This document shows positions 48,945 through 60,452 of a DNA stretch of 64,000 bases, piece by piece. The position numbers and the translations under genes are program-made. The stretch is from Streptomyces smyrnaeus (GTDB lineage: Bacteria; Actinomycetota; Actinomycetes; Streptomycetales; Streptomycetaceae). Location of the stretch: NCBI RefSeq assembly GCF_017676345.1, contig NZ_JAFFZM010000015.1, forward strand, positions 175,084-239,083. Direction: 5' to 3'. Under the pieces are notes generated by a model, which ran no database searches, had not been told where the DNA came from, and saw only the letters and a program-made list of their open reading frames with translations. Within the stretch, counting starts at the first letter, position 1. Every line of letters starts with the position of its first letter.

Positions 48945-48963
48945 ATTGGTAAGGCTTACCTAA
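48945..48963 (+). promoter_or_regulatory. Iron box upstream of aconitase
   Basis: ATTGGTAAGGCTTACCTAA agrees with the DtxR/IdeR/DmdR consensus TTAGGTTAGGCTAACCTAA at 15 of 19 positions and contains GGTAAG-G-CTTACC as a perfect inverted repeat. It lies about 65 bp before the aconitase GTG, so iron availability probably controls this iron-sulphur enzyme. Confidence 0.7.
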
Positions 48964-49028
48964 CTTCGTGTCCCGCTCACCATAGCGCACCGGCGGCCGA
49001 TGCACTCAAGGCACTGAAGGAGACTGTC

Positions 49029-51749
<2,721 letters not shown>

Positions 51750-51775
51750 CATCAGCCGCTCGGGTCGTACGACGA

Positions 51776-51805
51776 CGGGCCGCACCCCGGCAGGGGCGCG
51801 GCCCG
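51776..51805 (+). terminator. Aconitase terminator hairpin
   Basis: CGGGCCGC (51776-51783) pairs with GCGGCCCG (51798-51805); inner CCCC and GGGG extend the stem. It begins 27 bp after the aconitase stop. A GCCGGT hexamer repeat (51829-51848) follows before the azlC stop. Confidence 0.6.
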
Positions 51806-51860
51806 TCCGCGGTTCCACCCGTCCGCGGTGCCGGTGCCGGTGCCGGTCGGTTCCGGTTCC

Positions 51861-52604
51861 TCACGGCCGGGCGGTTCCGGGGGCTGTCCGGCCCCGGGGG
51901 CCGGGACCGGTGCGGGACTGCCCGAAGGTGGCCGCGGTGACCGCGAGCAGGGTCGCCACCAAGAGCCCTCCCTGGTAGGGGAGCGGCCGCAGGGCGAGGG
52001 CCAGGGCCCCGGCCAGCAGACCGGTGACGAGGGGACGCGGCGAGGTGAAGCAGGGGACGACCAGCCCGATATAGGTGGCGACGACGGCGAACTCCAGCCC
52101 CAGGCCGTCCAGGTGGTGCAGGCTCTCGCCCCAGACCCACCCCGCCAGGGTGCTCGTCAGCCACGTCGCGTACACGGTGGCCGACACGGTCACCACATAC
52201 CAGTGGGCGCGGTCGGAACGGCCGGTGCCCCGTTGCCGGTACCGTCCGGCAGCCACCGCGTAGACCGCGTCCGTCATCCCGAAGGCCAGAGCCGCGCGCC
52301 ATCGCGTCGGCAGGTGCGCGAAACGGGGAGAGAGGTCGGCGGAGTAGAACAGATGCCGGGCGTTGACGACCAGCACGGTGGCCACCACCAGCGGCCAGGC
52401 CGTGCCGGCGGACAGCATGCCGATCCCGATCAGCTGCGCCGAGCCCGCGTTGACCAGACCGCTGAGCGCCAGCGTCTCCGTGAGGCCCAGGCCCGACTGC
52501 CGGGCCATGCCCCCGCACAGCAGGCCGAACGGGGCCGAACCCACCACCAGTGGCAGGGCCGCCACCAGGCCGCGGCGTACTTCCACTCCCCTGGCGCGGC
52601 TCAC
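51861..52604 (-). CDS. azlC: AzlC-type branched-chain amino-acid exporter, large subunit
   Basis: 247 residues from GTG 52604, six or seven helices. Typical AzlC blocks: ALPLVVGSAPFGLLCGGMARQ, LVNAGSAQLIGIGM, VVNARHLFYSADLSPRF and FGMTDAVYAVA. With AzlD it forms an amino-acid efflux system. Its start overlaps the azlD stop by four bases (GTGA). It lies at the end of a run with the ammonia-lyase-like gene, so the exporter probably handles the amino acid that enzyme acts on. Confidence 0.9.
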   Translation of the reverse strand: MSRARGVEVRRGLVAALPLVVGSAPFGLLCGGMARQSGLGLTETLALSGLVNAGSAQLIGIGMLSAGTAWPLVVATVLVVNARHLFYSADLSPRFAHLPTRWRAALAFGMTDAVYAVAAGRYRQRGTGRSDRAHWYVVTVSATVYATWLTSTLAGWVWGESLHHLDGLGLEFAVVATYIGLVVPCFTSPRPLVTGLLAGALALALRPLPYQGGLLVATLLAVTAATFGQSRTGPGPRGRTAPGTARP

Positions 52605-52921
52605 AGGAGGAAGCCCGTCAGCGCGAAGGCGGCCATCCCGGAGCCGAAGACCAGCAGGAAGCTGTCCCGTCGCACCGCGCCGACCGCGAACCCGGTCAGG
52701 GCCCCGGCCAGGGCGGGCGTCAGCCATGTCGGACCGTCGCCGGACAGGTACGAAGCCGGCAGTACGGCCGGCACGACGAGGGCCATCAGGACGGCGGGCA
52801 TCAGGTGGGGGAGTGCCTGTTCGAGGCGCGGTGAGATCCGCTGCGGGGTGAGCGGGCCGAAGAAGGCGAAGCGCAGGCCGAACGTGGCGGCGCCCATCAG
52901 GGCGATGGTCACCAGGGTCAC
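52601..52921 (-). CDS. azlD: AzlD-type small exporter subunit
   Basis: 106 residues, four helices: TLVTIALMGAATFGLRFAFF, LEQALPHLMPAVLMALVVPAVL, ALAGALTGFAVGAV and FLLVFGSGMAAFALTGFL. The PRISPRLEQALP-type loop after the first helix is characteristic. GTG 52921 overlaps the stop of the preceding enzyme gene (GTGA) and its own stop overlaps azlC, so all three proteins are translationally coupled. Confidence 0.9.
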   Translation of the reverse strand: MTLVTIALMGAATFGLRFAFFGPLTPQRISPRLEQALPHLMPAVLMALVVPAVLPASYLSGDGPTWLTPALAGALTGFAVGAVRRDSFLLVFGSGMAAFALTGFLL

Positions 52922-54036
52922 GGCCGCTCCTGCTGGAACTGCGGGTTGGCCGCGGGGCCTTCCGTACTGAGCAGGACGACGGTGGACCCGGCGGTCAGTC
53001 CCAGCGCGGCGCGCCGTTCCCAGGCGCGCGGTCCGCGCAGAGCGGCCCGCACACCGGCGAGCGAGGCGGCGCCGCAGGGTCCCGCGGGGACACCGAGGGC
53101 CGCCAGATCGCGGGCGGCGGTGCGGGCCGCGTCCTCGGTGACGGCCACGGCGGCGTCCAGCCCCCCGCGCAGGTGGGGCCAGGCGAGGTGGGAGGGGGTC
53201 CCGCAGTTCAGTCCGGCCATGGCGGTCTCGCCGGTGGTGACGGTGACGGCCTCCTGGCGGTGCAGGCTCTCCAGGACGCAGGGCGCCGCCTGGGGCTCCA
53301 CGGACAGCAGGGCGGTCGCGGCGGTACCGGAGGGGCGGCTGCGGTAGTGGGTGACGGCGGCCTGGGCCAGTGAGCCGACCCCGACCGGCACGGCCACCAG
53401 ACCGGGCGGTCGGGCGCCCGCTTCGGCGAGTTGGGCGTCGATCTCGGCGAAGAGCGTCGAGTAGCCCTCCACGATCCAGCCGGGAATGCGCTCGTAGCCG
53501 GGCCAGGCGGTGTCCTGGACCAGGACCGCGTCGGGTGCGGCGGCGGCCTCGGCGGCGGCGCTCACCGCGTCGTCGTACGGCCCTTCGACCTGGGTGACAC
53601 GGGCTCCTTCCGCGGAGAGTGCCGCCACTGCTGCCGGGTGCACGCCCCAGGGCACGAAGACGTGTGCCTGCCGGCCGAAGCGGCGGGCCATCCGGGCCAG
53701 CGCCCGGCCGTGGTTGCCGTCGGTCGCGGTGACCAGGGTGAGTGCGCCCGGCTCCGGGCCCTCGGGCCGTTCCGCGAGGATCCGGTGCACCGCCCAGGAG
53801 GTGCCCAGCGCTTTGAAGGCCGGCAACCCCAGGCGGGCGGACTCGTCCTTGACCAGGACCCGCCCGACGCCGATCTCGGCGGCGAGGCCGGGGAGTTCGG
53901 TCAACGGCGTGGGGGCGTGGTCGCACAGTGCGGTGTGGAAGGCCCGGACCTCGGCGGGGGCCGGGGTGGTGCGCCACTCGCGGGCGGTGGGGTTGGTGTA
54001 CCAGGTGGGGGAGTCGGAGGCGGGTGTCTCGTTCAT
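52918..54036 (-). CDS. Diaminopropionate ammonia-lyase-like PLP enzyme
   Basis: 372 residues, fold-type II PLP enzyme. The Schiff-base Lys lies in GLPAFKALGTSWAV; LVTATDGNHGRALARMAR and PVGVGSLAQAAVTHY (phosphate-binding region) follow, and MAGLNCGTPSHLAWPHLRGG is typical of the diaminopropionate ammonia-lyase group. It would deaminate 2,3-diaminopropionate or a related amino acid (serine/threonine) to a keto acid and ammonia. Coupled to azlDC and divergent from a LysR gene, which likely controls it. Confidence 0.88.
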   Translation of the reverse strand: MNETPASDSPTWYTNPTAREWRTTPAPAEVRAFHTALCDHAPTPLTELPGLAAEIGVGRVLVKDESARLGLPAFKALGTSWAVHRILAERPEGPEPGALTLVTATDGNHGRALARMARRFGRQAHVFVPWGVHPAAVAALSAEGARVTQVEGPYDDAVSAAAEAAAAPDAVLVQDTAWPGYERIPGWIVEGYSTLFAEIDAQLAEAGARPPGLVAVPVGVGSLAQAAVTHYRSRPSGTAATALLSVEPQAAPCVLESLHRQEAVTVTTGETAMAGLNCGTPSHLAWPHLRGGLDAAVAVTEDAARTAARDLAALGVPAGPCGAASLAGVRAALRGPRAWERRAALGLTAGSTVVLLSTEGPAANPQFQQERP

Positions 54037-54088
54037 GGGATCAGCCTGTGTGCGACCTGGCCCATCGGTCCAGCAAACCTTTTCGAAC

Positions 54089-54127
54089 TATACTCGTAAG
54101 AAAAACCGACCAATCGGCCCAATCGGT
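54089..54127. promoter_or_regulatory. Divergent promoter region of the LysR and ammonia-lyase genes
   Basis: The 122-bp gap holds TATACT (54089-54094, plus) overlapping TATAGT on the minus strand (54088-54093) as mutual -10 boxes. ACCGA (54105-54109) and TCGGT (54123-54127) form inverted ends around two CCAATCGG/CCCAATCGG direct repeats; probable LysR binding area. Confidence 0.45.
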
Positions 54128-54158
54128 GCGCCGATCCATTGCTGCGCGGGGACCCCGG

Positions 54159-55073
54159 ATGTTCGACCTCCACCGACTGCGGCTGCTGCGCGAGCTCAAG
54201 CACCGCGGCACGCTCGCCGCCGTCGCCGCCGCCCTTTCCTACAGCCCCTCTTCGGTCTCCCAGCAACTCTCCCAGCTGGAGAGGGAAGTGGGCGTGCGGC
54301 TGCTGGAGCCGGTGGGTCGTAGGGTGCGGCTCACCGCGCAGGCGGAGATCCTGGTCGATCACGTCGAGGCCGTACTCGAACGGCTGGAGCGGGCCGAGGC
54401 GGATCTCGCCGGTTCACTCACCGCGGTCTTTGGGACGCTGCGGATCGCCTCCTTCCAGACCGCGGCTCTCGCACTGATCCCGACGGCGCTGTCCCTCGTC
54501 CGGGACGCCCACCCGCAGCTGCGGGTGCACGTCACCCAGGCGGAGCCGGAGGAGGCCCTGCCGGCGCTGCTCACCCACGACTTCGACATGGTGCTGTCCG
54601 AGGAGTACCCGGGCAGTCCCATCCCGCGCCCGGCGGAGCTGGAGCAGGAGGACCTGTGCGAGGACCCGGTGCGGTTGGCCCACCCCGCGCTCGACTCCTC
54701 GCAGCCCCCGAGGGAGGCGCTGCGCGCGCTCGCCGGGAGCGCCTGGGTGATGGAGCCCGAGGGCACGCCCGCCCGGCACCGTGCCGTCACCCTGTGCCGT
54801 GACGCCGGGTTCGAGCCCGATGTGCGCTTCGAGTCCAGCGATCTGCTGCTGCATCTGCGGCTCGCGGAGCGAGGCCATGCCGCTGCGATGCTGCCGGACC
54901 TGCTGTGGCACGGCACCGCGCCGACGCTGCCCCTGCATCCGCTGCCGGACGGTCGGCACTGCCGAAAACTGATCACCGCTGTGCGTCGCGGAGGCAGCCA
55001 CCACCCCGCCGTACGGGCCTTTCGGCAGGCTCTGCGCGAAGCCGTCACGCAGTGCGGCCCGGCCAGGGGCTGA
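54159..55073 (+). CDS. LysR family transcriptional regulator
   Basis: 304 residues. The N-terminal helix-turn-helix (MFDLHRLRLLRELKHRGTLAAVAAALSYSPSSVSQQLSQLE in outline) is followed by a linker helix and a substrate-binding domain (GTLRIASFQTAALALIPTAL, AHPQLRVHVTQAEPEEALPALL, DMVLSEEYPG). This resembles the ArgP/IciA-like group that often pairs with amino-acid exporters. It is divergent from the ammonia-lyase/azlDC genes and probably activates them in response to an amino acid. ATG 54159, weak ribosome site GGGGA. Confidence 0.92.
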   Translation: MFDLHRLRLLRELKHRGTLAAVAAALSYSPSSVSQQLSQLEREVGVRLLEPVGRRVRLTAQAEILVDHVEAVLERLERAEADLAGSLTAVFGTLRIASFQTAALALIPTALSLVRDAHPQLRVHVTQAEPEEALPALLTHDFDMVLSEEYPGSPIPRPAELEQEDLCEDPVRLAHPALDSSQPPREALRALAGSAWVMEPEGTPARHRAVTLCRDAGFEPDVRFESSDLLLHLRLAERGHAAAMLPDLLWHGTAPTLPLHPLPDGRHCRKLITAVRRGGSHHPAVRAFRQALREAVTQCGPARG

Positions 55074-55116
55074 GCGGGCGCACTCACCCCTTGCCTGGGA
55101 GGCCGCTCAGCCCCTG
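55064..55116. terminator. Long bidirectional hairpin between LysR and GH92 genes
   Basis: CAGGGGCTGAGCGG (55064-55077, spanning the LysR stop codon) and CCGCTCAGCCCCTG (55103-55116) are perfect 14-base inverted arms with 25 bases between. Probable terminator for both convergent genes. Confidence 0.6.
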
Positions 55117-55134
55117 ACCGGGGAGGCGGTGCGC

Positions 55135-58100
55135 TCAGCGGCTGCCCAGCAGTTCCACCTCCGCCAGCCGGGCCTTCGGCCCAGCCGCAACCAGCCGGTA
55201 GCTGCGGTAGCGGGCGGTGTGCGGAAGCTGGAACACCCGGGTCTGCTTGTCCCAGCGGAAGGTCTCGCCCGTACGCCGGTCCACCGTGTGCCACCGCTTG
55301 CCGTCCCGCGACCCCTCCAGCCGCCAGCCGCCGGGCGCCGCCGCGCGGTCGTCGGAGGTGAGGGTGTAGGAGGTGACGCGGGCGCCCTCGGCCACCGGGA
55401 CGGGAGCGGAGGTGACATCGGCGGCCGTGCTGGAGGTGTTGTCCAGCAGCGGGGAGTCGTCGGCCTCGCTGACGTCGGCCTGCGGGGAGGGCACCTTGTC
55501 GTCGTGGGTGATGGACGACGGGGCGCTGTCGCCTCCCGTGCCCCACTTCGACGGCTTCGGCCCCATGGTGAACTCCAGGGTTCCGCCGTCGGCCAGCAGC
55601 TTGTGCGGCATCGCGGTGGAGTGCCACTTCTTGCCGTCGACCTTCAGCCCCTGGACGTAGACGTTCCGCTTGCTGTTCCCGGGCGCCTTGACCACCAGGT
55701 CCCGGCCGCCCTCCAGATGGACGGTGGCCTTGGTGAACAGCGGGGAGCCGACCGCGTACTCGGGGGAGCCCATCACCAGCGGATAGAAGCCCAGCGCGCT
55801 GAAGACGTACCAGGCCGACATCTCCCCGTTGTCCTCGTCGCCCGGGTAGCCCTGGCCGATCTCGCTGCCGACGTAGAGCCGGGAGAGGACCTCGCGGACC
55901 TTGGCCTGGGTCTTCCACGGCTGCCCGGCCGCGTCGTACATGTAGGCGATGTGGTGTGCGGGCTGGTTGCTGTGCCCGTACATGCCCATGCGGACGTCGC
56001 GGGCCTCGGTCATCTCGTGGATGACGCCGCCGTAGCTGCCCGCGTACTTTTCCTCGCCGGTCTCCTGGGTGGCGAAGTAGCGGTCCAGTTTCCCGGCGAG
56101 GGCGGGCCGGCCGCCGTAGAGGTTGGCCAGGCCGCGGGTGTCCTGGGGCGCGGTGAAGGCGAAGTTCCAGCCGTTGGTCTCGGTGTAGTCATGGCCCCAC
56201 ACACGAGGGTCGTACGCGTCGGGGGACAGCCGCCAGGAGCCGTCGGCGGTGCGGCCCTGGAAGAAGTCGACCTTCTTGTCGAAGTGATGGACGTAGTTGC
56301 GGGCCCGCTGGAGGAAGTAGGCCGACTCCTCCTTGTAGCGCTTCTTGCCGGTCTTCTTGTACAGCGCCTTGCCCATCTTCGCGATGCCGAAGTCGTTCAG
56401 GTAGCCCTCCAGCGCCCAGGACATGCCCTCCTTGGTGTCGGTGCTGGTGTAGCCGACGAAGGGGGAGGTGGCCATGCCCTTTCGGCCCACGCCCGGGTCG
56501 GGTGGCGCGACGGTCGCGTTCTTGACGGCGGCCTCGTAGGCGGCCTCCGCGTCGAGGTCGACGCCCTTGAGGTACGCGTCGGCGAAAGCGACGTCGGAGG
56601 AGGTGCCGGTCATCAGATCGGCATAGCCGGGTGAGGACCAGCGGGAGATCCAGCCGCCGTCCTTGTACTGCTGCACGAAGCCGTCGGCCATCTTCCCCGC
56701 CTGCCGGGGGCTGAGCAGGGAGTAGGCCGGCCAGGTGGTGCGGTAGGTGTCCCAGAAACCGTTGTTGACGTACACCTCGCCGTCGACGATCTTCGACCCC
56801 GTCTCGGTGGGGGTGTCCGGTTCCTCGGCGGGGGAGAACGGGCTGGCGTAGCGGGACTTCCCACCGGCCCGCTCGTGGCCCGCGTTGGGGTAGAGGTAGA
56901 GCCGGTAGAGGTTGGAGTAGAGCGTGGTGAGCTGGTCGGGTGTGGCGCCCTCGACCTCGATGACGCCCAGCAGATCGTCCCAGCGCTGCTGCGCCCGCTT
57001 CTCGACCTGTGCGAAGGAGCGGTCGGAGGGGATCTCGGCGCGCAGATTGGCCTTCGCCTGGCCGACGCCGATCAGCGAGGTGGCGATCCGCATGATGACG
57101 GTGCGGTCGGCTCCGGGGTCGAAGCGCAGATAGCCGGCGGCGTCCTTGCTGCCGCCCCCGGTCAGTTTGCCGCCGTCGGTGACGGGGGCGTCGAACTCGG
57201 CGTGGACGAACATCCGCGTCGCCCCGGTCGACAGCCCGCTCCTCACGTCGGACCAGCCGCTCACCACGCCCCGGTCGGTGTCCAGGGTGAGCCCCGCGTC
57301 GTCGTCGACGTTGTCGAACAGGAGGGCTGCGTCCGCCTTGGGGAAGGTGAAGCGCATCATCGCGGCGTGGTCGGTCGGAGTGACCTCGGCGCGCAGCCCG
57401 TTGACGAAGGTGACGCCGTAATAGTGCGGCTTGGCCGTCTCGTCGGAGTGCCGGAAGGGCAGTGCGCGGGCCGTGCGGGAGGCGTCCGGGGCGCCCTTCG
57501 CAGCCGAGGGCATCACCTGGAACGTCTGCCGGTCGCCCATCCACGGGCTGGGCTCATGGCTGGCGCTGAAGGCCTGCAGTGTCGGCAGGTTGTCGGCGCT
57601 GTTCTTGCGCGCGTACTCGTACAGCCAGTCCTTGGCGCCGGCGTCGGTCACCGGCGTCCAGAAGTTGAAGCCGTGCGGCAGCGCGGTGGCGGGGAAGTTG
57701 TTGCCGCGTGAGAAGGAGCCGCTGGAGTTGGTGCCGCGGGTGGTGACCACGTGGTCGGACGGATGTGCCTTGGGGGCGGCGGGGCGCTGCGGGGCGAGGC
57801 GGATGTCGTCCAGCCAGCCGCTGAAGGGGCGGGTACCGTCGGCCGGTCGGCTCGGCGCGTCGTAGCCGAGAAGTACGCGGTCGACGGTCCTGCCCTCGGC
57901 GACGCGGCCGATGGCGGCCTGTATGTGGTTCCACTGGTTGACGTACAGCGTCTTGCCGGTGCCCTGCGCGGCCGGGGTCAGCCGGGTGCCGTGCTGGTCG
58001 GTGGCGTGCAGTTCGCTGAGGTGGCTGCCGTCGGTGAAGGCCAGGTCCACGGCCACTGCGGTGGCGGCGTACGAGCGGTCGTGGCCGGTCATCTCGGGAA

Positions 58101-58623
58101 AGAGCCGGTAGGAGAGCACGGTGTCGCGGGTGACGGTCACATCGACGTCGAAGACCTTGTTGTACGCGTACCCGTGGCCCGGTGCCGTGTGTGTGCCCGC
58201 GTAGCGCAGTGCGCGGGTTCCGGTGAAGCCCGCGCGGGTCTTCGCGGTGGGGGACGATTCGGGCCCGGTGCCGGTGCGGGTGGCCAGGCCCGGCCTGCCG
58301 TGGGCGGTGACACCGTCGGCGCGCGGACTGCCGTCCGGCCGGGTCTCGACGGCGTCGCGCCAGTCGGGTGCCGGGGTGTCGGGCTCGAACGACGAGGCGA
58401 ACCGGGTGTTGGGCGGGCCCGTGCCGGGGTCGGGGGCAGCGGTGGCGGCTGTCGCCTGCGCCGTGGTGGTGGCGAGCAGCGCGAGGGTGAGCGCGAGGGC
58501 GTACCGCCGGGCGGCTGTGGGGCGAGGGACTGCTCGGTGCCGGGGCAGTGGTCTGCGGTGTGTCCGGGCCGGCGGCCCGGATCCGACCGTTGGCCGGGGA
58601 CGGAGCGGTGAGCTGCGGCGCAC
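55135..58623 (-). CDS. Secreted GH92 alpha-mannosidase
   Basis: 1162 residues. A long basic n-region then a hydrophobic core and AXA site (YALALTLALLATTTAQATA, cleavage near 60) indicate export. An N-terminal beta-sandwich (about 70-285) precedes the GH92 domain (TNSSGSFSRGNNFPATALPHGFNFW, NGFWDTYRTTWPAYSLL, GYPGDEDNGEMSAWYVFSALGFYP), whose acidic pair sits in GDEDNGEMSAW. The C-terminus (about 1030-1162) is a discoidin-like F5/8 type C carbohydrate-binding domain (WRLEGSRDGKRWHTVDRR). GH92 enzymes release mannose from N-glycans and mannans with calcium. GTG 58623; a LacI-type palindrome lies at its promoter. Confidence 0.93.
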   Translation of the reverse strand: MRRSSPLRPRPTVGSGPPARTHRRPLPRHRAVPRPTAARRYALALTLALLATTTAQATAATAAPDPGTGPPNTRFASSFEPDTPAPDWRDAVETRPDGSPRADGVTAHGRPGLATRTGTGPESSPTAKTRAGFTGTRALRYAGTHTAPGHGYAYNKVFDVDVTVTRDTVLSYRLFPEMTGHDRSYAATAVAVDLAFTDGSHLSELHATDQHGTRLTPAAQGTGKTLYVNQWNHIQAAIGRVAEGRTVDRVLLGYDAPSRPADGTRPFSGWLDDIRLAPQRPAAPKAHPSDHVVTTRGTNSSGSFSRGNNFPATALPHGFNFWTPVTDAGAKDWLYEYARKNSADNLPTLQAFSASHEPSPWMGDRQTFQVMPSAAKGAPDASRTARALPFRHSDETAKPHYYGVTFVNGLRAEVTPTDHAAMMRFTFPKADAALLFDNVDDDAGLTLDTDRGVVSGWSDVRSGLSTGATRMFVHAEFDAPVTDGGKLTGGGSKDAAGYLRFDPGADRTVIMRIATSLIGVGQAKANLRAEIPSDRSFAQVEKRAQQRWDDLLGVIEVEGATPDQLTTLYSNLYRLYLYPNAGHERAGGKSRYASPFSPAEEPDTPTETGSKIVDGEVYVNNGFWDTYRTTWPAYSLLSPRQAGKMADGFVQQYKDGGWISRWSSPGYADLMTGTSSDVAFADAYLKGVDLDAEAAYEAAVKNATVAPPDPGVGRKGMATSPFVGYTSTDTKEGMSWALEGYLNDFGIAKMGKALYKKTGKKRYKEESAYFLQRARNYVHHFDKKVDFFQGRTADGSWRLSPDAYDPRVWGHDYTETNGWNFAFTAPQDTRGLANLYGGRPALAGKLDRYFATQETGEEKYAGSYGGVIHEMTEARDVRMGMYGHSNQPAHHIAYMYDAAGQPWKTQAKVREVLSRLYVGSEIGQGYPGDEDNGEMSAWYVFSALGFYPLVMGSPEYAVGSPLFTKATVHLEGGRDLVVKAPGNSKRNVYVQGLKVDGKKWHSTAMPHKLLADGGTLEFTMGPKPSKWGTGGDSAPSSITHDDKVPSPQADVSEADDSPLLDNTSSTAADVTSAPVPVAEGARVTSYTLTSDDRAAAPGGWRLEGSRDGKRWHTVDRRTGETFRWDKQTRVFQLPHTARYRSYRLVAAGPKARLAEVELLGSR

Positions 58624-58642
58624 ACGGACCTCTCAGCAGGCC

Positions 58643-58660
58643 GACAACGTTGTCAGATTA
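58643..58660 (-). promoter_or_regulatory. LacI-type operator and -10 of the mannosidase gene
   Basis: GACAACGTTGTC (58643-58654) is a perfect 12-bp palindrome of the LacI-family type. On the minus strand it directly follows TAATCT (58655-58660), a good -10, and ends 19 bp before the GTG. A repressor bound here would cover the transcript start. The remainder of the 362-bp intergenic region to 58985 holds a DasR-type site and no gene. Confidence 0.6.
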
Positions 58661-58802
58661 TGGATTTCAGCGACCAGTAACGTATCTCCGCCCCCCGGTG
58701 TCAAGTCAGTTGGGGACACCGGAAGAAGGAGAAAACAGCACAGGTCTCAACTCGGGAAAGATGGTCGGTCGAACTGTTCTCGATCTTGCCCAGGTGGCGG
58801 AG

Positions 58803-58818
58803 AGTGGACTATACCTGT
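58803..58818 (+). promoter_or_regulatory. DasR-type (dre) site upstream of ngcE
   Basis: AGTGGACTATACCTGT matches 12 of 16 bases of the DasR consensus AGTGGTCTAGACCACT and 14 of 16 bases of the site at 62516-62531. DasR represses amino-sugar uptake genes until glucosamine-6-phosphate accumulates, fitting the downstream transporter. Confidence 0.6.
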
Positions 58819-58985
58819 CCCACCTCGAACGGTACCCGCGCGCGGGCGCCGATTCACTGGCGCACCATCCGCAAGATCCGCACCACTCAGCTTGAACTGA
58901 CCCGCGGTGTCGGGCCCTTCGCCGGTGGCGAGTTGACGGGAGACCGGTACACCGCCTGAGTCCTGGAGAAGGCGAGGACTTGAGC

Positions 58986-60410
58986 ATGGGAACCAACAGC
59001 GTCAACCGTCGCGATGTCGTCAAGGCCACCGCGGCCGGACTGCTCGCCGTGCCGGCCCTCGGCTCGCTGACGTCCTGCGCAACGGGCGGCGACGAGGACA
59101 CGAAGGCCGAAAAGGGCAAGAAGTCGGCCAAGAATCCGTTGGGCGTCAAAGAGAACGCCGCTCTTCAGGCGTATATCTTCAACGGCGGATACGACGACAA
59201 GTACGCGCGCTTCGTCAGTGACATGTACGAGAAGCGGTATCCGAAGGCGGAGGTCGACCAGAAGAAGACCGAACGCATCGCCACCCAGGTCCAGCCGCGG
59301 ATCATCAAGGGCGACCCGCCGGACGTGGTCAACAACTCCGGCGCCGAGATGATGTCGATCTCGAAGCTCGTCAAGAACAAGCAGGTCAGCGATGTCACCG
59401 AACTCCTCGACGCCCCGAGCTGGGACGATCCGGACGTCAAGGTGCGCGACACCCTGGTGCCCGGCGTCCTGGAGATGGGCCAGTTCGGCACCGACGCCTG
59501 CTACCAGCTCAACATCGCCCAGACCGTCTACGGCATCTGGTACTCGGACACGATGCTCCGCGACCGGCTGGAGACCGAATACCCGAAGACCTGGGACGAC
59601 ATGCTGGCCCTCTGCAAGAAGGCCAAGAAGAAGGGCGTGCACGGCTGGACGTACCCGGCAGGGCACCCCCGCTACATGTTCTTCAGCATGTACTCCATGT
59701 TCGGCCAGGCGGGCGGGCGCAAACAGCTCGACGCCTTCGATTACCTGGAGCCGAACGCCTGGAAGACCGACGCGGTCAAACAGGTCTTCGAGGCCTATGA
59801 GGAACTGCTCGCCAAGAAGTACGTGCTGACCGGTTTCGACGGCAAGAACGCTCACATCGAGGCGCAGACCGCCTGGACGAAGGGCAAGGCCGTCTTCATT
59901 CCGGACGGCTCCTGGGTGGAGAACGAGGCGAAGGACACCACGCCCAAGAACTTCGAGATGCGCGTCGGCGCGTCGCCCTCCTTCGACAAGGGCGACCCGA
60001 TGCCCTTCGGCACCCTCTACGCCCCTCCCGGTGAGCCCTACATCATCCCGGCCAAGGCCTCGAACCGGCAGGGCGGCCTGGAGTGGATGCGGATGATGTA
60101 CAGCAAGAAGGCCGCGGTGAACCTCTTCCGCGAGGTCTCCTCGATGCCCGTGGTCAAGGGCGCCATCGACGGCATGGAACTGCCGCCGGGCGTGAAGAGC
60201 GCGCAGCAGGCCGTCAAGGCCGCCGGTGACAACATCGTGATCGCGTTCTTCAAGGAGTGGTACGCCGATCTGTGGCGGGTGGACTTCGACTCCGTCATCG
60301 GGAAGTTCATGAACGGCGAGACCTCGGTGAAGGAGGCCATGAACGCGATGCAGAAGGCCGCCGACCGCACCGCCAAGGACCCTGACGTCACCAAGATCAA
60401 GAAGTCCTGA
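58986..60410 (+). CDS. ngcE: N-acetylglucosamine/chitobiose ABC transporter, binding lipoprotein
   Basis: 474 residues. A twin-arginine lipoprotein signal is present (VNRRDVVKATAAGLLAVPA, lipobox LTSC near residue 30). The mature part is a family 1 extracellular binding protein with NGGYDDKYARFVSDMYEKRYP, PRIIKGDPPDVVNNSGAEMM and GIWYSDTMLRDRL, matching NgcE. It captures N-acetylglucosamine or diacetylchitobiose for the NgcF-NgcG permease; the ATPase (MsiK type) is not encoded here, as usual in Streptomyces. ATG 58986 is six codons' worth better spaced from GCGAGGAC than the TTG at 58980. Confidence 0.9.
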   Translation: MGTNSVNRRDVVKATAAGLLAVPALGSLTSCATGGDEDTKAEKGKKSAKNPLGVKENAALQAYIFNGGYDDKYARFVSDMYEKRYPKAEVDQKKTERIATQVQPRIIKGDPPDVVNNSGAEMMSISKLVKNKQVSDVTELLDAPSWDDPDVKVRDTLVPGVLEMGQFGTDACYQLNIAQTVYGIWYSDTMLRDRLETEYPKTWDDMLALCKKAKKKGVHGWTYPAGHPRYMFFSMYSMFGQAGGRKQLDAFDYLEPNAWKTDAVKQVFEAYEELLAKKYVLTGFDGKNAHIEAQTAWTKGKAVFIPDGSWVENEAKDTTPKNFEMRVGASPSFDKGDPMPFGTLYAPPGEPYIIPAKASNRQGGLEWMRMMYSKKAAVNLFREVSSMPVVKGAIDGMELPPGVKSAQQAVKAAGDNIVIAFFKEWYADLWRVDFDSVIGKFMNGETSVKEAMNAMQKAADRTAKDPDVTKIKKS

Positions 60411-60452
60411 GCGACCGGACAGCGGCGGAGCCGCAGGGAGAATCGGAGCGGC

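Noticed and set aside
51829..51857. GCCGGT repeat after aconitase as a CRISPR or functional repeat array
   Set aside because: Only about three or four short hexamer units with no spacers; simple slippage sequence.
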